Assembly (NCBI RefSeq): GCF_021729865.1
Contig: NZ_CP063400.1
Location: 3,968,001 to 4,032,000, forward strand
Reading direction: 5' to 3'
DNA: 64,000 nt
Origin: Hydrogenophaga sp. SL48
GTDB taxonomy: Bacteria > Pseudomonadota > Gammaproteobacteria > Burkholderiales > Burkholderiaceae_C
Positions within the stretch are counted from its first letter, which is position 1. Each line of letters begins with the position of its first letter. The notes under the pieces are model-generated. The model did not search any database and had not been told where the DNA came from. It worked only from the letters and a program-made list of their open reading frames with translations. The position numbers and the translations under genes are program-made. Shown in pieces: positions 54,174 to 62,883 of this stretch.

Positions 54174-55160
54174 TCAGTGTTTGTCGAGACCGGCCGGCGG
54201 CCAGTTTTCGAGCTTCATACCCAAGGTGAGACCGCGAGAAGCGAGCACTTCCTTGATTTCGTTGAGCGACTTTCGACCCAGGTTGGGGGTCTTGAGCAGC
54301 TCGTTCTCGGTGCGCTGGATCAGGTCACCGATGTAATAGATGTTCTCGGCCTTGAGGCAGTTGGCCGAACGAACCGTAAGTTCCAACTCGTCCACCGGAC
54401 GCAGCAAGATCGGGTCAAACTGCTGCGAGCTGCGCTGGGCCGGTGCGTCGAAAGCGGAGAGCTCCACACCTTCGAGTTGTGCAAACACCGCGAGTTGCTC
54501 CACCAGAATCTTGGCTGATGCCCGCACGGCTTCTTCAGGACCAATGGAACCGTTGGTCTCGATCTCCAGCACGAGCTTGTCCAGGTCGGTGCGCTGCTCG
54601 ACGCGAGCGCTCTCAACGGTGTAGCTCACGCGCTTGATCGGCGAGAACGATGCGTCGAGCACGATGCGACCCAGCGAGCGCGACTGGTCGTCGTTGCGAC
54701 GCAGGCTGCCCGGCACGTAACCACGGCCTTTTTCGACCTTGATCTGCATATCCAGCTTGGCACCGGCCGACAACGTGGCGATCACGTGACCCGGGTTGAC
54801 AATTTCCACGTCGTGCGGGGTCTGGATGTCGGCAGCAGTGACCAAGCCTTCGCCATCTTTACGCAAGCTCAGGGTGACTTCATCGCGGTTGTGCAGTTTG
54901 AAGACCACGCCCTTGAGGTTCAGAAGCATGTTGACCACGTCTTCCTGGACGCCGTCAATGGAAGAGTACTCGTGCACCACGCCAGCGATGGTGACCTCGG
55001 TCGGCGCATGGCCGGTCATGGAGGAGAGCAACACGCGACGCAGGGCATTGCCCAGGGTGTGACCATAGCCACGCTCGAAAGGCTCCAGGGTCACCTTGGC
55101 GCGGTTGGTCGAGAGTTGCTCGACGTTGATGGTTTTGGGCTTGAGCAGATTGTTCAACAT
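54174..55160 (-). CDS. rpoA: DNA-directed RNA polymerase subunit alpha
   Basis: 328 residues. The N-terminal dimerisation domain ([33 protein letters not shown]) assembles RNA polymerase. The alpha-CTD (about 245-328, [47 protein letters not shown] in family alignment) contacts UP elements and activators. Complete length for betaproteobacteria. Between rpsD and rplQ in the alpha operon. Confidence 0.99.
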   Translation of the reverse strand: MLNNLLKPKTINVEQLSTNRAKVTLEPFERGYGHTLGNALRRVLLSSMTGHAPTEVTIAGVVHEYSSIDGVQEDVVNMLLNLKGVVFKLHNRDEVTLSLRKDGEGLVTAADIQTPHDVEIVNPGHVIATLSAGAKLDMQIKVEKGRGYVPGSLRRNDDQSRSLGRIVLDASFSPIKRVSYTVESARVEQRTDLDKLVLEIETNGSIGPEEAVRASAKILVEQLAVFAQLEGVELSAFDAPAQRSSQQFDPILLRPVDELELTVRSANCLKAENIYYIGDLIQRTENELLKTPNLGRKSLNEIKEVLASRGLTLGMKLENWPPAGLDKH

Positions 55161-55253
55161 TCAGACTTCCTTCAGTACCCTCGGCTCGTTACACCGATAA
55201 GGCAGACGGAGCATGGCCCGGCCACCACCCTCAGGTGGAAACCGGGAACGAAA

Positions 55254-55877
55254 TTAACGGGAATACAGTTCGACGATCAGCGATTCGTTGATGTCGGAAC
55301 CAAACTCGTCGCGGTCGGGCGATTTCTTGAACACGCCCTCAGCCTTGTCGGAGGCCACGTCCACCCAAGCAGGGAAGCCAATCTGTTTGGCCAGCTCCAG
55401 GGCTTCGATCACACGAGCCTGCTTCTTGGATTTCTCGCGCACGGCGATCACATCGCCTGCCTTGACCGAGTAGGACGGAATGTTCACGGACTTGCCGTTG
55501 ACTGTGATCGCCTTGTGCGACACGATCTGACGCGCTTCAGCGCGGGTCGAGGCGAAGCCCATGCGGAACACGACGTTGTCCAGACGCGCTTCCAGCAGGA
55601 ACAGCAGGTTGGCACCGGTGTTGCCACGACGGCGATCGGCTTCGGCGAAGTAGCGGCGGAACTGGCGCTCCAGCACGCCGTAGGTGCGCTTGACCTTCTG
55701 CTTCTCGCGCAGCTGCAGGCCGAAATCGGAGGTGCGCTGACCCGAGGTGCGGCCATGCTGACCTGGTTTGGAGTCGAACTTGGCCTTGTCGCTGATGGAG
55801 CGGCGAGCGCTCTTGAGCAATAGGTCGGAGCCTTCACGGCGGGAAAGTTTGGCCTTGGGGCCGAGGTAACGTGCCAC
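55254..55877 (-). CDS. rpsD: 30S ribosomal protein S4
   Basis: 207 residues. [19 protein letters not shown] start and an S4 RNA-binding domain ([31 protein letters not shown]). Binds 16S rRNA early in assembly and in E. coli represses the alpha operon. Start codon is GTG at 55877 with AGGA seven bases upstream. The 163 bp leader between rpsK and rpsD contains a promoter-like sequence followed by a strong terminator, unlike the rest of this tightly packed operon. Confidence 0.98.
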   Translation of the reverse strand: MARYLGPKAKLSRREGSDLLLKSARRSISDKAKFDSKPGQHGRTSGQRTSDFGLQLREKQKVKRTYGVLERQFRRYFAEADRRRGNTGANLLFLLEARLDNVVFRMGFASTRAEARQIVSHKAITVNGKSVNIPSYSVKAGDVIAVREKSKKQARVIEALELAKQIGFPAWVDVASDKAEGVFKKSPDRDEFGSDINESLIVELYSR

Positions 55878-55954
55878 GTTGATGTCCTATGGTTTCTACC
55901 GCAACCGAGATGTCGCGGGAGCCGTCCTTCGCAAAGGATGGCGGTGGGCTTAGC

Positions 55955-55985
55955 AAAAAATGCCACCGCAGGCGACTGCGGTGGC
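55955..55985 (-). terminator. Rho-independent terminator/attenuator between rpsK and rpsD
   Basis: Minus strand reads GCCACCGCAG-TCGC-CTGCGGTGGC followed by ATTTTTT: a perfect 10-bp stem with U-tract, 77 bp before the rpsD start. It would stop most read-through from rpsK unless antiterminated. A further imperfect hairpin (55921-55942) lies between it and rpsD. Confidence 0.8.
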
Positions 55986-56002
55986 GCTCAAAAAAGCTTT
56001 TG

Positions 56003-56032
56003 ATTGTACCGCGTGAGCGGCAGCACCGTAAA
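56003..56032 (-). promoter_or_regulatory. Candidate promoter of the rpsD-rpoA-rplQ segment
   Basis: On the minus strand TTTACG (56027-56032), 18 bp, TACAAT (56003-56008). Initiation would fall about 10 bases before the terminator stem, giving a short attenuated leader ahead of rpsD. Confidence 0.5.
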
Positions 56033-56040
56033 ACGGTGGG

Positions 56041-56445
56041 TCAGATGCGGCGACGCTTCTGAGGGCGGCAACCGTTGTGAGGCACCGGGGTCACGTCAGC
56101 AATCGAGTTGATGCGGATGCCCAGCGCGCCGAGAGCGCGCACCGAGGACTCGCGACCTGGGCCGGGGCCCTTGATCTCGACGTCCAGATTCTTGATGCCC
56201 TGCTCAATGGCGGCACGGCCAGCAACTTCCGAGGCCACCTGGGCAGCGAACGGGGTGGACTTGCGCGAGCCCTTGAAGCCCTGACCACCCGACGATGCCC
56301 ACGACAAAGCATTGCCTTGGCGGTCGGTGATGGTAATGATGGTGTTGTTGAACGACGCGTGCACGTGCGCGATGCCGTCAGCAACGTTCTTGCGAACCTT
56401 CTTGCGAACGCGAGCGGATGCGGCGCTGGAGGGAGACTTGGCCAT
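56041..56445 (-). CDS. rpsK: 30S ribosomal protein S11
   Basis: 134 residues. [26 protein letters not shown] and [16 protein letters not shown], ending [12 protein letters not shown] as in all S11. Platform protein of the 30S subunit near the P site. Separated from rpsM by 18 bp. Confidence 0.99.
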   Translation of the reverse strand: MAKSPSSAASARVRKKVRKNVADGIAHVHASFNNTIITITDRQGNALSWASSGGQGFKGSRKSTPFAAQVASEVAGRAAIEQGIKNLDVEIKGPGPGRESSVRALGALGIRINSIADVTPVPHNGCRPQKRRRI

Positions 56446-56463
56446 AAGGGTCCTTCAATCCGA

Positions 56464-56829
56464 TTATTTCTTCAGCGACTGGGCGGCCTTGCGGGGACCC
56501 TTGCGCGTACGTGCGTTGGTCTTGGTGCGCTGACCGCGAACCGGCAGACCACGGCGGTGACGGAAACCACGGTAGCAACCGATGTCCATCAAACGCTTGA
56601 TGTTCATCGTGGTTTCCCGGCGCAGATCGCCTTCGATCGTGTACACGCCGACCTGATCACGGACTTTTTCCAGTTCCGCGTCGTTCAGATCCTTGATCTT
56701 TTTGGTGTAGTCGATACCGCAAGCCTCGCAAATCTTGCGAGCGCGTGTACGGCCGATGCCAAAAATTGCCGTCAAGCCGATTTCGGCGTGCTTGTGCGGC
56801 GGAATGTTGATGCCTGCAATACGAGCCAT
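56464..56829 (-). CDS. rpsM: 30S ribosomal protein S13
   Basis: 121 residues, [20 protein letters not shown] to the basic tail [21 protein letters not shown]. Head protein contacting P-site tRNA and the L5 bridge. The start at 56829 gives the universal N-terminus; the frame extends upstream but without homology. Confidence 0.99.
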   Translation of the reverse strand: MARIAGINIPPHKHAEIGLTAIFGIGRTRARKICEACGIDYTKKIKDLNDAELEKVRDQVGVYTIEGDLRRETTMNIKRLMDIGCYRGFRHRRGLPVRGQRTKTNARTRKGPRKAAQSLKK

Positions 56830-56852
56830 GTTGGGTCCTCTGAACTTCCGAA

Positions 56853-56966
56853 TCAGCCTTGACGCTGTTTGTGGCGCGGGTCTGTGCAAATGACTCGCAC
56901 GACGCCTTTGCGCTTGATGATCTTACAGTTGCGGCACATTTTCTTGACCGACGCCGAAACTCTCAT
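56853..56966 (-). CDS. rpmJ: 50S ribosomal protein L36
   Basis: 37 residues, too short for most ORF screens: [20 protein letters not shown] and then [15 protein letters not shown]. It keeps all four zinc ligands (Cys, Cys, Cys, His), i.e. the zinc-containing C+ form. Lies between infA and rpsM, as in other Burkholderiales. Confidence 0.97.
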   Translation of the reverse strand: MRVSASVKKMCRNCKIIKRKGVVRVICTDPRHKQRQG

Positions 56967-57008
56967 AGTCTTCTCCTAGATATTCAAAAACATTCAACCT
57001 CTGACCTG

Positions 57009-57235
57009 TCACTCCGCGCAGAACCAGATCCGCGCCCTGGTCAGGCCGTAGGGCGTGAGCTCCACTTTGACCTTGTCATCCGGCAGGATCCGGATGGAAT
57101 GCATCCGCATCTTGCCGGACATGTGGCCCAGAACCACATATCCATCTCATTTTTCAGCTTGACCCCGCCGGTTGGGTTGGGCAGGTTTTCAACCACCACC
57201 ACCCCTTGCATCTCAATCACATTGTCTCTAGACAC
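57009..57235 (-). pseudogene. infA: Translation initiation factor IF-1, frameshifted/diverged copy
   Basis: The first frame reads MSRDNVIEMQGVVVVENLPN up to KLKN (residue 29). The next 11 nt (expected 6) shift the frame, and the rest continues in another frame as [20 protein letters not shown] through [15 protein letters not shown], ending at TGA 57009. The unshifted frame stops at 57041 with a nonsense C-terminus. Both halves also carry unusual substitutions (PTGG for ATFR, IWFCAE for IVFRAK), so decay is more likely than a single sequencing error. IF-1 is essential, so an intact infA is expected elsewhere. Position between secY and rpmJ is the normal one. Confidence 0.8.
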
Positions 57236-57251
57236 ATGATCAAAAGCAGGA

Positions 57252-58559
57252 TCAATTTTTAAAGCTGGCCTTCTTCAACAACGATTCGTATTGCTGAGAC
57301 ATCATGTAGTTCTGCACTTGGGCCATGAAGTCCATGGTAACCACCACAATGATCAACAGCGACGTACCACCGAAGTAGAAAGGCACGTTGTATTTCAGAA
57401 TCAGGAACTCGGGCAACAAACAGACTGCAGTGATGTAAATGGCACCAGCCAGCGTCAGTCTCAGCAAAATCTTGTCGATGTAGCGCGCCGTCTGGTCACC
57501 GGGACGAATCCCGGGAATGAAGGCTCCGCTCTTCTTCAGGTTGTCCGCGGTTTCACGGCTGTTGAACACCAGCGCTGTATAGAAGAAACAGAAGAAAACA
57601 ATGGCAGCAGCGTACAGAGCGACGTAGATCGGCTGGCCCGGCGACAGGGCCGAAGCAATGTCACGCAACCAACGGGTCGAATCACCCGTGCTCACCCAGC
57701 TGACCACCGTGGTCGGCAGCAGGATGATGCTGGACGCGAAAATCGGTGGGATCACACCTGCCATGTTCAGCTTGAGCGGCAGGTGCGACGATTGCCCGCC
57801 ATACACCTTGTTCCCCACCTGACGGCGAGCGTAGTTGACCAAGATCTTGCGCTGACCACGCTCGACAAACACCACGAAGTAGGTCACCAGGACCACCAAC
57901 GCGATGATGAAAATCGACACCAAGATGTTCATGGCGCCGGTGCGGACCAACTCCAACAACCCGCCGATGGCGCTGGGAAGACCCGCAGCAATACCCGCAA
58001 AGATCAGGATCGAAATGCCATTGCCCAAGCCACGCTCGGTGATCTGCTCACCCAGCCACATCAGGAACATCGTTCCAGCCACCAGACTGACCACAGCGGT
58101 CAGTCGGAAACCCATCCCCGGGTCAATCACCAGACCGGCTTGACCTTCCAGCGCAAGGGCAATGCCCGTCGCCTGAAAGATGGCCAATGCCAAGGTGCCA
58201 TAACGGGTGTACGAAGTGATCTTGCGGCGACCTGCTTCGCCCTCCTTCTTCATTTGCTCAAACGTGGGCACCACGTAGGTCATGAGCTGCATGATGATCG
58301 AGGCCGAGATGTAAGGCATGATCCCCAGAGCGAACACGGTGAACCGTGAGAGAGCGCCGCCGGAGAACATGTTGAACAAGCTCAGGATGCCGCCCGCCTG
58401 GCCCTTGAACAATTGTTCGAGCTGCGCGGGGTCGATGCCAGGCACGGGAATGTGCGCACCGATGCGATACACCACCAGCGCCAGCAGCAGGAACACAAGC
58501 CGGCGACGCAGGTCACCGAACTTGCCTGTCTTGGCCAGGGTAGGGGAGGCAGTTGCCAC
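57252..58559 (-). CDS. secY: Preprotein translocase subunit SecY
   Basis: 435 residues, ten TM helices. [29 protein letters not shown] start, plug-region [23 protein letters not shown], and [19 protein letters not shown] near the C-terminus. Forms the protein-conducting channel with SecE and SecG. 16 bp upstream of the damaged infA copy and 23 bp after rplO. Confidence 0.99.
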   Translation of the reverse strand: MATASPTLAKTGKFGDLRRRLVFLLLALVVYRIGAHIPVPGIDPAQLEQLFKGQAGGILSLFNMFSGGALSRFTVFALGIMPYISASIIMQLMTYVVPTFEQMKKEGEAGRRKITSYTRYGTLALAIFQATGIALALEGQAGLVIDPGMGFRLTAVVSLVAGTMFLMWLGEQITERGLGNGISILIFAGIAAGLPSAIGGLLELVRTGAMNILVSIFIIALVVLVTYFVVFVERGQRKILVNYARRQVGNKVYGGQSSHLPLKLNMAGVIPPIFASSIILLPTTVVSWVSTGDSTRWLRDIASALSPGQPIYVALYAAAIVFFCFFYTALVFNSRETADNLKKSGAFIPGIRPGDQTARYIDKILLRLTLAGAIYITAVCLLPEFLILKYNVPFYFGGTSLLIIVVVTMDFMAQVQNYMMSQQYESLLKKASFKN

Positions 58560-58582
58560 AGCGTTCTTCCGCTCGTGTCCGA

Positions 58583-59014
58583 TCAGGCCAGCGTGCCGCC
58601 AGCGGCTTCGATCGAGGCCTTGGCACCGGCAGTGGCGCCAATGTTCTTGAGCGTGACGGCGCGCGTGATCTCACCGGTCTTGATGACCTTGACGCGTTTG
58701 GCCAGGTGGGCCACGAGGCCAGCCTGCTTCAGCACCAGAATGTCCACTTCTGCAACATTCAGGGCATTGATGTCGGCCAACGTCACTTCAGCGCTGAACT
58801 GCAGTTGCGCAGATTTGAAACCGCGCTTGGGCAGGCGACGCTGCAAAGGCATCTGACCGCCTTCAAAACCCACCTTGTGGTAGCCACCCGAACGCGACTT
58901 CTGACCTTTGTGACCGCGGCCGGCTGTCTTGCCCAGGCCAGAGCCGATGCCGCGGCCCACGCGACGCTTGGCGTGTTTGGCGCCTTCTTGGGGCTTGATG
59001 CTATTGAGTTCCAT
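58583..59014 (-). CDS. rplO: 50S ribosomal protein L15
   Basis: 143 residues. [41 protein letters not shown] in family alignment, with the Gly/Arg-rich N-terminal extension that penetrates 23S rRNA. A late 50S assembly protein. Follows rpmD by 16 bp. Confidence 0.99.
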   Translation of the reverse strand: MELNSIKPQEGAKHAKRRVGRGIGSGLGKTAGRGHKGQKSRSGGYHKVGFEGGQMPLQRRLPKRGFKSAQLQFSAEVTLADINALNVAEVDILVLKQAGLVAHLAKRVKVIKTGEITRAVTLKNIGATAGAKASIEAAGGTLA

Positions 59015-59030
59015 GTCTTGCGACTCCGGT

Positions 59031-59219
59031 TCAGAGTACCTTGACCAGGTAGCTGATCTTGTTGATCATGCCGCGGACGGCAGGCGTGTCCTGCAGCTCA
59101 CTGGTGCTGTTGAGCTTGCGCAGGCCGAGGCCCCGCACGGTGTCGCGGTGCGACTGCTTGGTTCCAATGGGGCTGCGCACCAGTTGGACCTTGACGGTGT
59201 TTTGAGTAGGGGTGGTCAT
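59031..59219 (-). CDS. rpmD: 50S ribosomal protein L30
   Basis: 62 residues: [20 protein letters not shown] and [24 protein letters not shown]. Small alpha/beta protein of the 50S subunit. Eleven bases downstream of rpsE. Confidence 0.98.
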   Translation of the reverse strand: MTTPTQNTVKVQLVRSPIGTKQSHRDTVRGLGLRKLNSTSELQDTPAVRGMINKISYLVKVL

Positions 59220-59230
59220 GGTCGCTCCGA

Positions 59231-59749
59231 TCAGCCCAGGATGTCTTCAACCGACTTGCCGCGCTTGGCAGCAACGCTGGCCGGCGTGGTCGAGTTCTGC
59301 AGTGCGTCCAGCGTGGCGCGCACCAGGTTGTAGGGGTTGCTCGAGCCATGGCTCTTCGCCACGACGTCGGTGATGCCCAGCACTTCAAAGACAGCGCGCA
59401 TCGGGCCGCCAGCGATGATGCCGGTACCTTTGGCCGCAGGCAGCATCATGACGTTGGAAGCACCGTGTTCGCCATGCACGCTGTGGTGCAGCGAACCGTT
59501 CTTCAGCGACACCTTGATCATGTTGCGACGGGCTTTTTCCATGGCTTTCTGCACAGCCACCGGAACTTCCTTGGCTTTGCCCTTGCCCATGCCGACGCGA
59601 CCGTCGCCATCACCGACCACGGTCAGTGCAGCGAAGCCGAGAATGCGACCGCCCTTGACCACCTTGGTCACGCGGTTGATCGCGATCATCTTCTCGCGCA
59701 GACCGTCGTCGCTCGCTTCGTTTTTTACATTAGCCGTAAATTTAGCCAT
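59231..59749 (-). CDS. rpsE: 30S ribosomal protein S5
   Basis: 172 residues. Double-stranded RNA-binding N-terminal domain ([21 protein letters not shown]) and C-terminal domain ([28 protein letters not shown]). Involved in decoding accuracy and mRNA entry. Confidence 0.99.
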   Translation of the reverse strand: MAKFTANVKNEASDDGLREKMIAINRVTKVVKGGRILGFAALTVVGDGDGRVGMGKGKAKEVPVAVQKAMEKARRNMIKVSLKNGSLHHSVHGEHGASNVMMLPAAKGTGIIAGGPMRAVFEVLGITDVVAKSHGSSNPYNLVRATLDALQNSTTPASVAAKRGKSVEDILG

Positions 59750-59767
59750 TTTGTGTATTCCGTTTGA

Positions 59768-60133
59768 TCAGAACTGCAGACCGGCTTCACGGGCCGCGTC
59801 TGCCAGGGCTTTCACCCGGCCGTGGTAAGCAAAACCGGAGCGGTCAAACGCCACTTTCTCGATACCTGCGGCTTTGGCCTTTTCAGCGATGCGCTTGCCC
59901 ACCAGGGCGGCAGCAACGGCGTTGCCGCCCTTGCCAGCGCCGCCGATCTGGGCACGCACTTCCGCTTCGGCCGTCGAAGCCGAAGCCAGCACCTTGGAAC
60001 CGTCGTCGGAGATGACGCTGGCGTAGATGTGCAGGTTGGTGCGGTTCACGGTCAGGCGGACAGCGCCCTGCTGCGCAATGCGGATGCGCGTCTGGCGGGC
60101 ACGACGGAGACGTTGCTCTTTTTTGGTCAACAT
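59768..60133 (-). CDS. rplR: 50S ribosomal protein L18
   Basis: 121 residues. [31 protein letters not shown] and C-terminal [24 protein letters not shown], the 5S rRNA-binding protein. Precedes rpsE by 18 bp. Confidence 0.99.
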   Translation of the reverse strand: MLTKKEQRLRRARQTRIRIAQQGAVRLTVNRTNLHIYASVISDDGSKVLASASTAEAEVRAQIGGAGKGGNAVAAALVGKRIAEKAKAAGIEKVAFDRSGFAYHGRVKALADAAREAGLQF

Positions 60134-60144
60134 GATCCTGATCC

Positions 60145-60678
60145 TTATTTCTTCTTGGTTTCCTTGATCGTGATCTTCTCATCCGCATAACGGATGCCCT
60201 TGCCCTTGTAGGGTTCGGGGGGGCGCACTGCACGCACCTCAGAAGCGATCTGGCCCACGCGCTGACGGTCCGATCCCTTGATCAGGATTTCGGTCGGCGT
60301 CGGGGTTTCCACCTTGATGCCGGCCGGCATATCCATCACCACAGGGTGCGAATAGCCGACCGTGAGGTTGAGCTTGGCGCCTTGGGCCTGGGCTTTGTAG
60401 CCCACACCGATCAGCGTCAGCTTCTTTTCGAAGCCTTTGCTCACACCATTGACCATGTTGTTCACCAGCTGACGCATGGTGCCGGACATGGCATTGGCTT
60501 CGCGTGATTCGTTCACCGGGGTGAACGACAGCGAACCCGCGTTGTTTTCCACCTTGACCAGCGCGTTCTGCGCCAGCGCCAAGGCACCGAGGGCACCCTT
60601 GACGTTGATCAGGTTGTCTTTGACGGCCACTTCCACCCCAGCCGGGACAGAAACGGGCAACTTTCCAATACGTGACAT
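60145..60678 (-). CDS. rplF: 50S ribosomal protein L6
   Basis: 177 residues, [20 protein letters not shown] start and the second-domain signature [18 protein letters not shown]. Binds the sarcin-ricin loop region of 23S rRNA. Eleven bases upstream of rplR. Confidence 0.99.
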   Translation of the reverse strand: MSRIGKLPVSVPAGVEVAVKDNLINVKGALGALALAQNALVKVENNAGSLSFTPVNESREANAMSGTMRQLVNNMVNGVSKGFEKKLTLIGVGYKAQAQGAKLNLTVGYSHPVVMDMPAGIKVETPTPTEILIKGSDRQRVGQIASEVRAVRPPEPYKGKGIRYADEKITIKETKKK

Positions 60679-60702
60679 TTCAGTAGCTCCTCAATGCCCG
60701 CA

Positions 60703-61098
60703 TCAGGCGACGTAACACAGGACTTCACCACCGACACCGGTGGCGCGCGCCTTGCGGTCGGTCATCACACCCTGTGGCGTGGTGACGATCGCCACACCCA
60801 GGCCGTTTTGAACCTGGGGGATGGCATTGCGACCACGATAGACGCGCAGGCCTGGACGGCTGACACGCTCAATGCGCTCGATCACAGGACGGCCAGCGTA
60901 GTACTTGAGGGAAATCTCAAGTTCGTTCTTGCCATCATTGCTCTTGACCTGGAATCCGTCGATGTAACCCTCGTCCTTCAGGACCTGGGCAATCGCGGTT
61001 TTGACCTTGGAGGCCGGCATCGTCACACTGGCTTTTTCAACCATTTGTGCATTGCGGATGCGGGTCAACATGTCAGCGATAGGATCACTCATGCTCAT
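60703..61098 (-). CDS. rpsH: 30S ribosomal protein S8
   Basis: 131 residues. [20 protein letters not shown] and [21 protein letters not shown] with the C-terminal [11 protein letters not shown]. Binds 16S helix 21; in E. coli it is the repressor of the spc operon. Two ATGs (61098, 61092); AGGAG is eight bases before the first. Confidence 0.99.
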   Translation of the reverse strand: MSMSDPIADMLTRIRNAQMVEKASVTMPASKVKTAIAQVLKDEGYIDGFQVKSNDGKNELEISLKYYAGRPVIERIERVSRPGLRVYRGRNAIPQVQNGLGVAIVTTPQGVMTDRKARATGVGGEVLCYVA

Positions 61099-61116
61099 TT
61101 GTGGTTCTCCTAGTGC

Positions 61117-61422
61117 TTACCAGCTGGCTTTGGTGATGCCGGGAATTTCACCGGCAAAAGCCATTTCACGGACCTTGGCACGGGCCAGGCCGAAGTGGGC
61201 GAACGTGCCACGCGGACGACCGGTGATCTCGCAGCGGTTGCGCTGGCGGGTCGGGTTCGCGTTGCGAGGCAGCTTCTGCAGCGCCAGACGGGCCGCATCG
61301 CGCTCTTCGTCGGAATGCTTGGCACTGGTCGAAACCGACTTGAGCTCAGCGTATTTCTTGGCGAACTTGGCTGCGAGTTTTTCGCGCTTGATTTCGCGTT
61401 GGAGTAGTGCTTGTTTAGCCAC
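61117..61422 (-). CDS. rpsN: 30S ribosomal protein S14
   Basis: 101 residues, the long zinc-free type, ending [39 protein letters not shown] in family alignment. The start codon is GTG at 61422 ([16 protein letters not shown]), with GAGGTGG upstream, partly inside the rplE end; no ATG is available. Confidence 0.98.
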   Translation of the reverse strand: MAKQALLQREIKREKLAAKFAKKYAELKSVSTSAKHSDEERDAARLALQKLPRNANPTRQRNRCEITGRPRGTFAHFGLARAKVREMAFAGEIPGITKASW

Positions 61423-61430
61423 GCGCCACC

Positions 61431-61970
61431 TCAGTTCTTGAACGGGAAACGGAAACCAACCAGCAGAGCCTTGCACTCTGCGTCGTTTTTGGCGGTCGTC
61501 GTGATGCTGATGTTGAGGCCGCGCAAGGCATCCACCTTGTCGTACTCGATCTCAGGGAAAATGATCTGCTCTTTGACGCCGATGTTGTAATTGCCACGGC
61601 CATCAAACGCCTTGCCCGAAATACCACGAAAGTCGCGCACACGGGGCAATGCCACCGTGACAAAACGGTCGAGGAATTCGTACATGCGGGCACCGCGCAG
61701 GGTCACCATGCAGCCGATGGGCTGCTGCTCACGAATCTTGAAACCCGCAATGGCTTTGCGGGCCTTGGTCACCACCGGCTTTTGACCAGCGATCTTGGTC
61801 AGGTCGCCCACGGCGCTGTCCATGACTTTCTTGTCGGCAACCGCCTCGCTCACACCCATGTTGAGCGTGATCTTGGTGATGCGCGGGACTTCCATGGCCG
61901 ACTTGTAGCCAAACTGCTCAATCAGACCAGGGGCGATCTTGTCGCGGTAAATTTCTTGCAAGCGTGTCAT
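61431..61970 (-). CDS. rplE: 50S ribosomal protein L5
   Basis: 179 residues. [21 protein letters not shown], then the P-site tRNA-contact loop region and [21 protein letters not shown]. 5S rRNA-binding protein of the central protuberance. Two-base gap from rplX. Confidence 0.99.
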   Translation of the reverse strand: MTRLQEIYRDKIAPGLIEQFGYKSAMEVPRITKITLNMGVSEAVADKKVMDSAVGDLTKIAGQKPVVTKARKAIAGFKIREQQPIGCMVTLRGARMYEFLDRFVTVALPRVRDFRGISGKAFDGRGNYNIGVKEQIIFPEIEYDKVDALRGLNISITTTAKNDAECKALLVGFRFPFKN

Positions 61971-61972
61971 GT

Positions 61973-62293
61973 TCAGGCCGCCTTGATTTCGTCGCCGCTG
62001 GACTTGAAGACGCGCACTTTCTTGCCGTCCGCCAGAAGCTTGATGCCCACACGATCAGCCTTGCCCGTGGCGCCATTGAAGATGGCCACATTGGACTGGT
62101 GGATCGGCATGGTTTTTTCCACGATGCCGCCGGTCACACCCTTCATGGGGTTCGGCTTGGCATGCTTTTTCACGATGTTGACACCTTCGACAACCAGCTT
62201 GCTGTCGTCGGCGCGCAGCACCACTTTGCCGCGCTTGCCTTTGTCGCGGCCGGCAATCACGATGACTTCATCGCCACTACGGATTTTGTTCAT
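61973..62293 (-). CDS. rplX: 50S ribosomal protein L24
   Basis: 106 residues, KOW domain: [21 protein letters not shown] and [16 protein letters not shown]. Assembly initiator of the 50S subunit at the tunnel exit. Nine bases after rplN. Confidence 0.99.
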   Translation of the reverse strand: MNKIRSGDEVIVIAGRDKGKRGKVVLRADDSKLVVEGVNIVKKHAKPNPMKGVTGGIVEKTMPIHQSNVAIFNGATGKADRVGIKLLADGKKVRVFKSSGDEIKAA

Positions 62294-62302
62294 GGTGATT
62301 CC

Positions 62303-62671
62303 TCAAAGAACCTCGGGCGCCAGCGACACGATCTTCATGAACTTTTCGGTGCGCAGCTCGCGCGTCACCGGTCCGAAGATGCGGGTGCCAATGGGCTCCA
62401 GCTTGGCGTTGAGCAACACGGCTGCGTTGCCATCGAATTTGATCAGAGCACCGTCTTGACGACGAATGCCCTTGGCGGTACGAACGACCACAGCGTTATA
62501 GACCTCGCCTTTTTTGACGCGGCCACGGGGCGCTGCTTCTTTGATGGTGACTTTGATGACGTCGCCCACGCTGGCATACCGGCGCTTAGAGCCACCGAGC
62601 ACCTTGATGCACATCACGGACTTGGCGCCCGTGTTGTCAGCAACATCGAGTCGAGATTGCGTTTGGATCAT
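62303..62671 (-). CDS. rplN: 50S ribosomal protein L14
   Basis: 122 residues. [42 protein letters not shown], and [13 protein letters not shown]. First gene of the spc operon. No S10-operon genes precede it: the neighbour upstream is glpD, and a strong promoter lies 165-190 bp upstream of its start. Confidence 0.99.
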   Translation of the reverse strand: MIQTQSRLDVADNTGAKSVMCIKVLGGSKRRYASVGDVIKVTIKEAAPRGRVKKGEVYNAVVVRTAKGIRRQDGALIKFDGNAAVLLNAKLEPIGTRIFGPVTRELRTEKFMKIVSLAPEVL

Positions 62672-62834
62672 TTGATTTAAGTCCCAACTTGAATCCCTTC
62701 AGCCACCACGGCCGAAAGTGATCAGTCTTGGGCCCGTCGTTGCAAGTCGCGATCGGCCTGCAGACTGACTGCTTACCGAATCACAACCAGCGTCGCTGGG
62801 CGGATACCTTCACTTTTTTAGAGCGAAGCCGCAA

Positions 62835-62863
62835 ATTATCGCACTGCGTTATCGACTTGTCAA
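62835..62863 (-). promoter_or_regulatory. Sigma70 promoter of the spc operon
   Basis: On the minus strand: TTGACA (62858-62863), 17 bp, GATAAT (62835-62840). This is an almost perfect consensus match. The leader to rplN is about 155 nt. Confidence 0.88.
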
Positions 62864-62883
62864 CTAACTCTTGTGTTTTGCAC

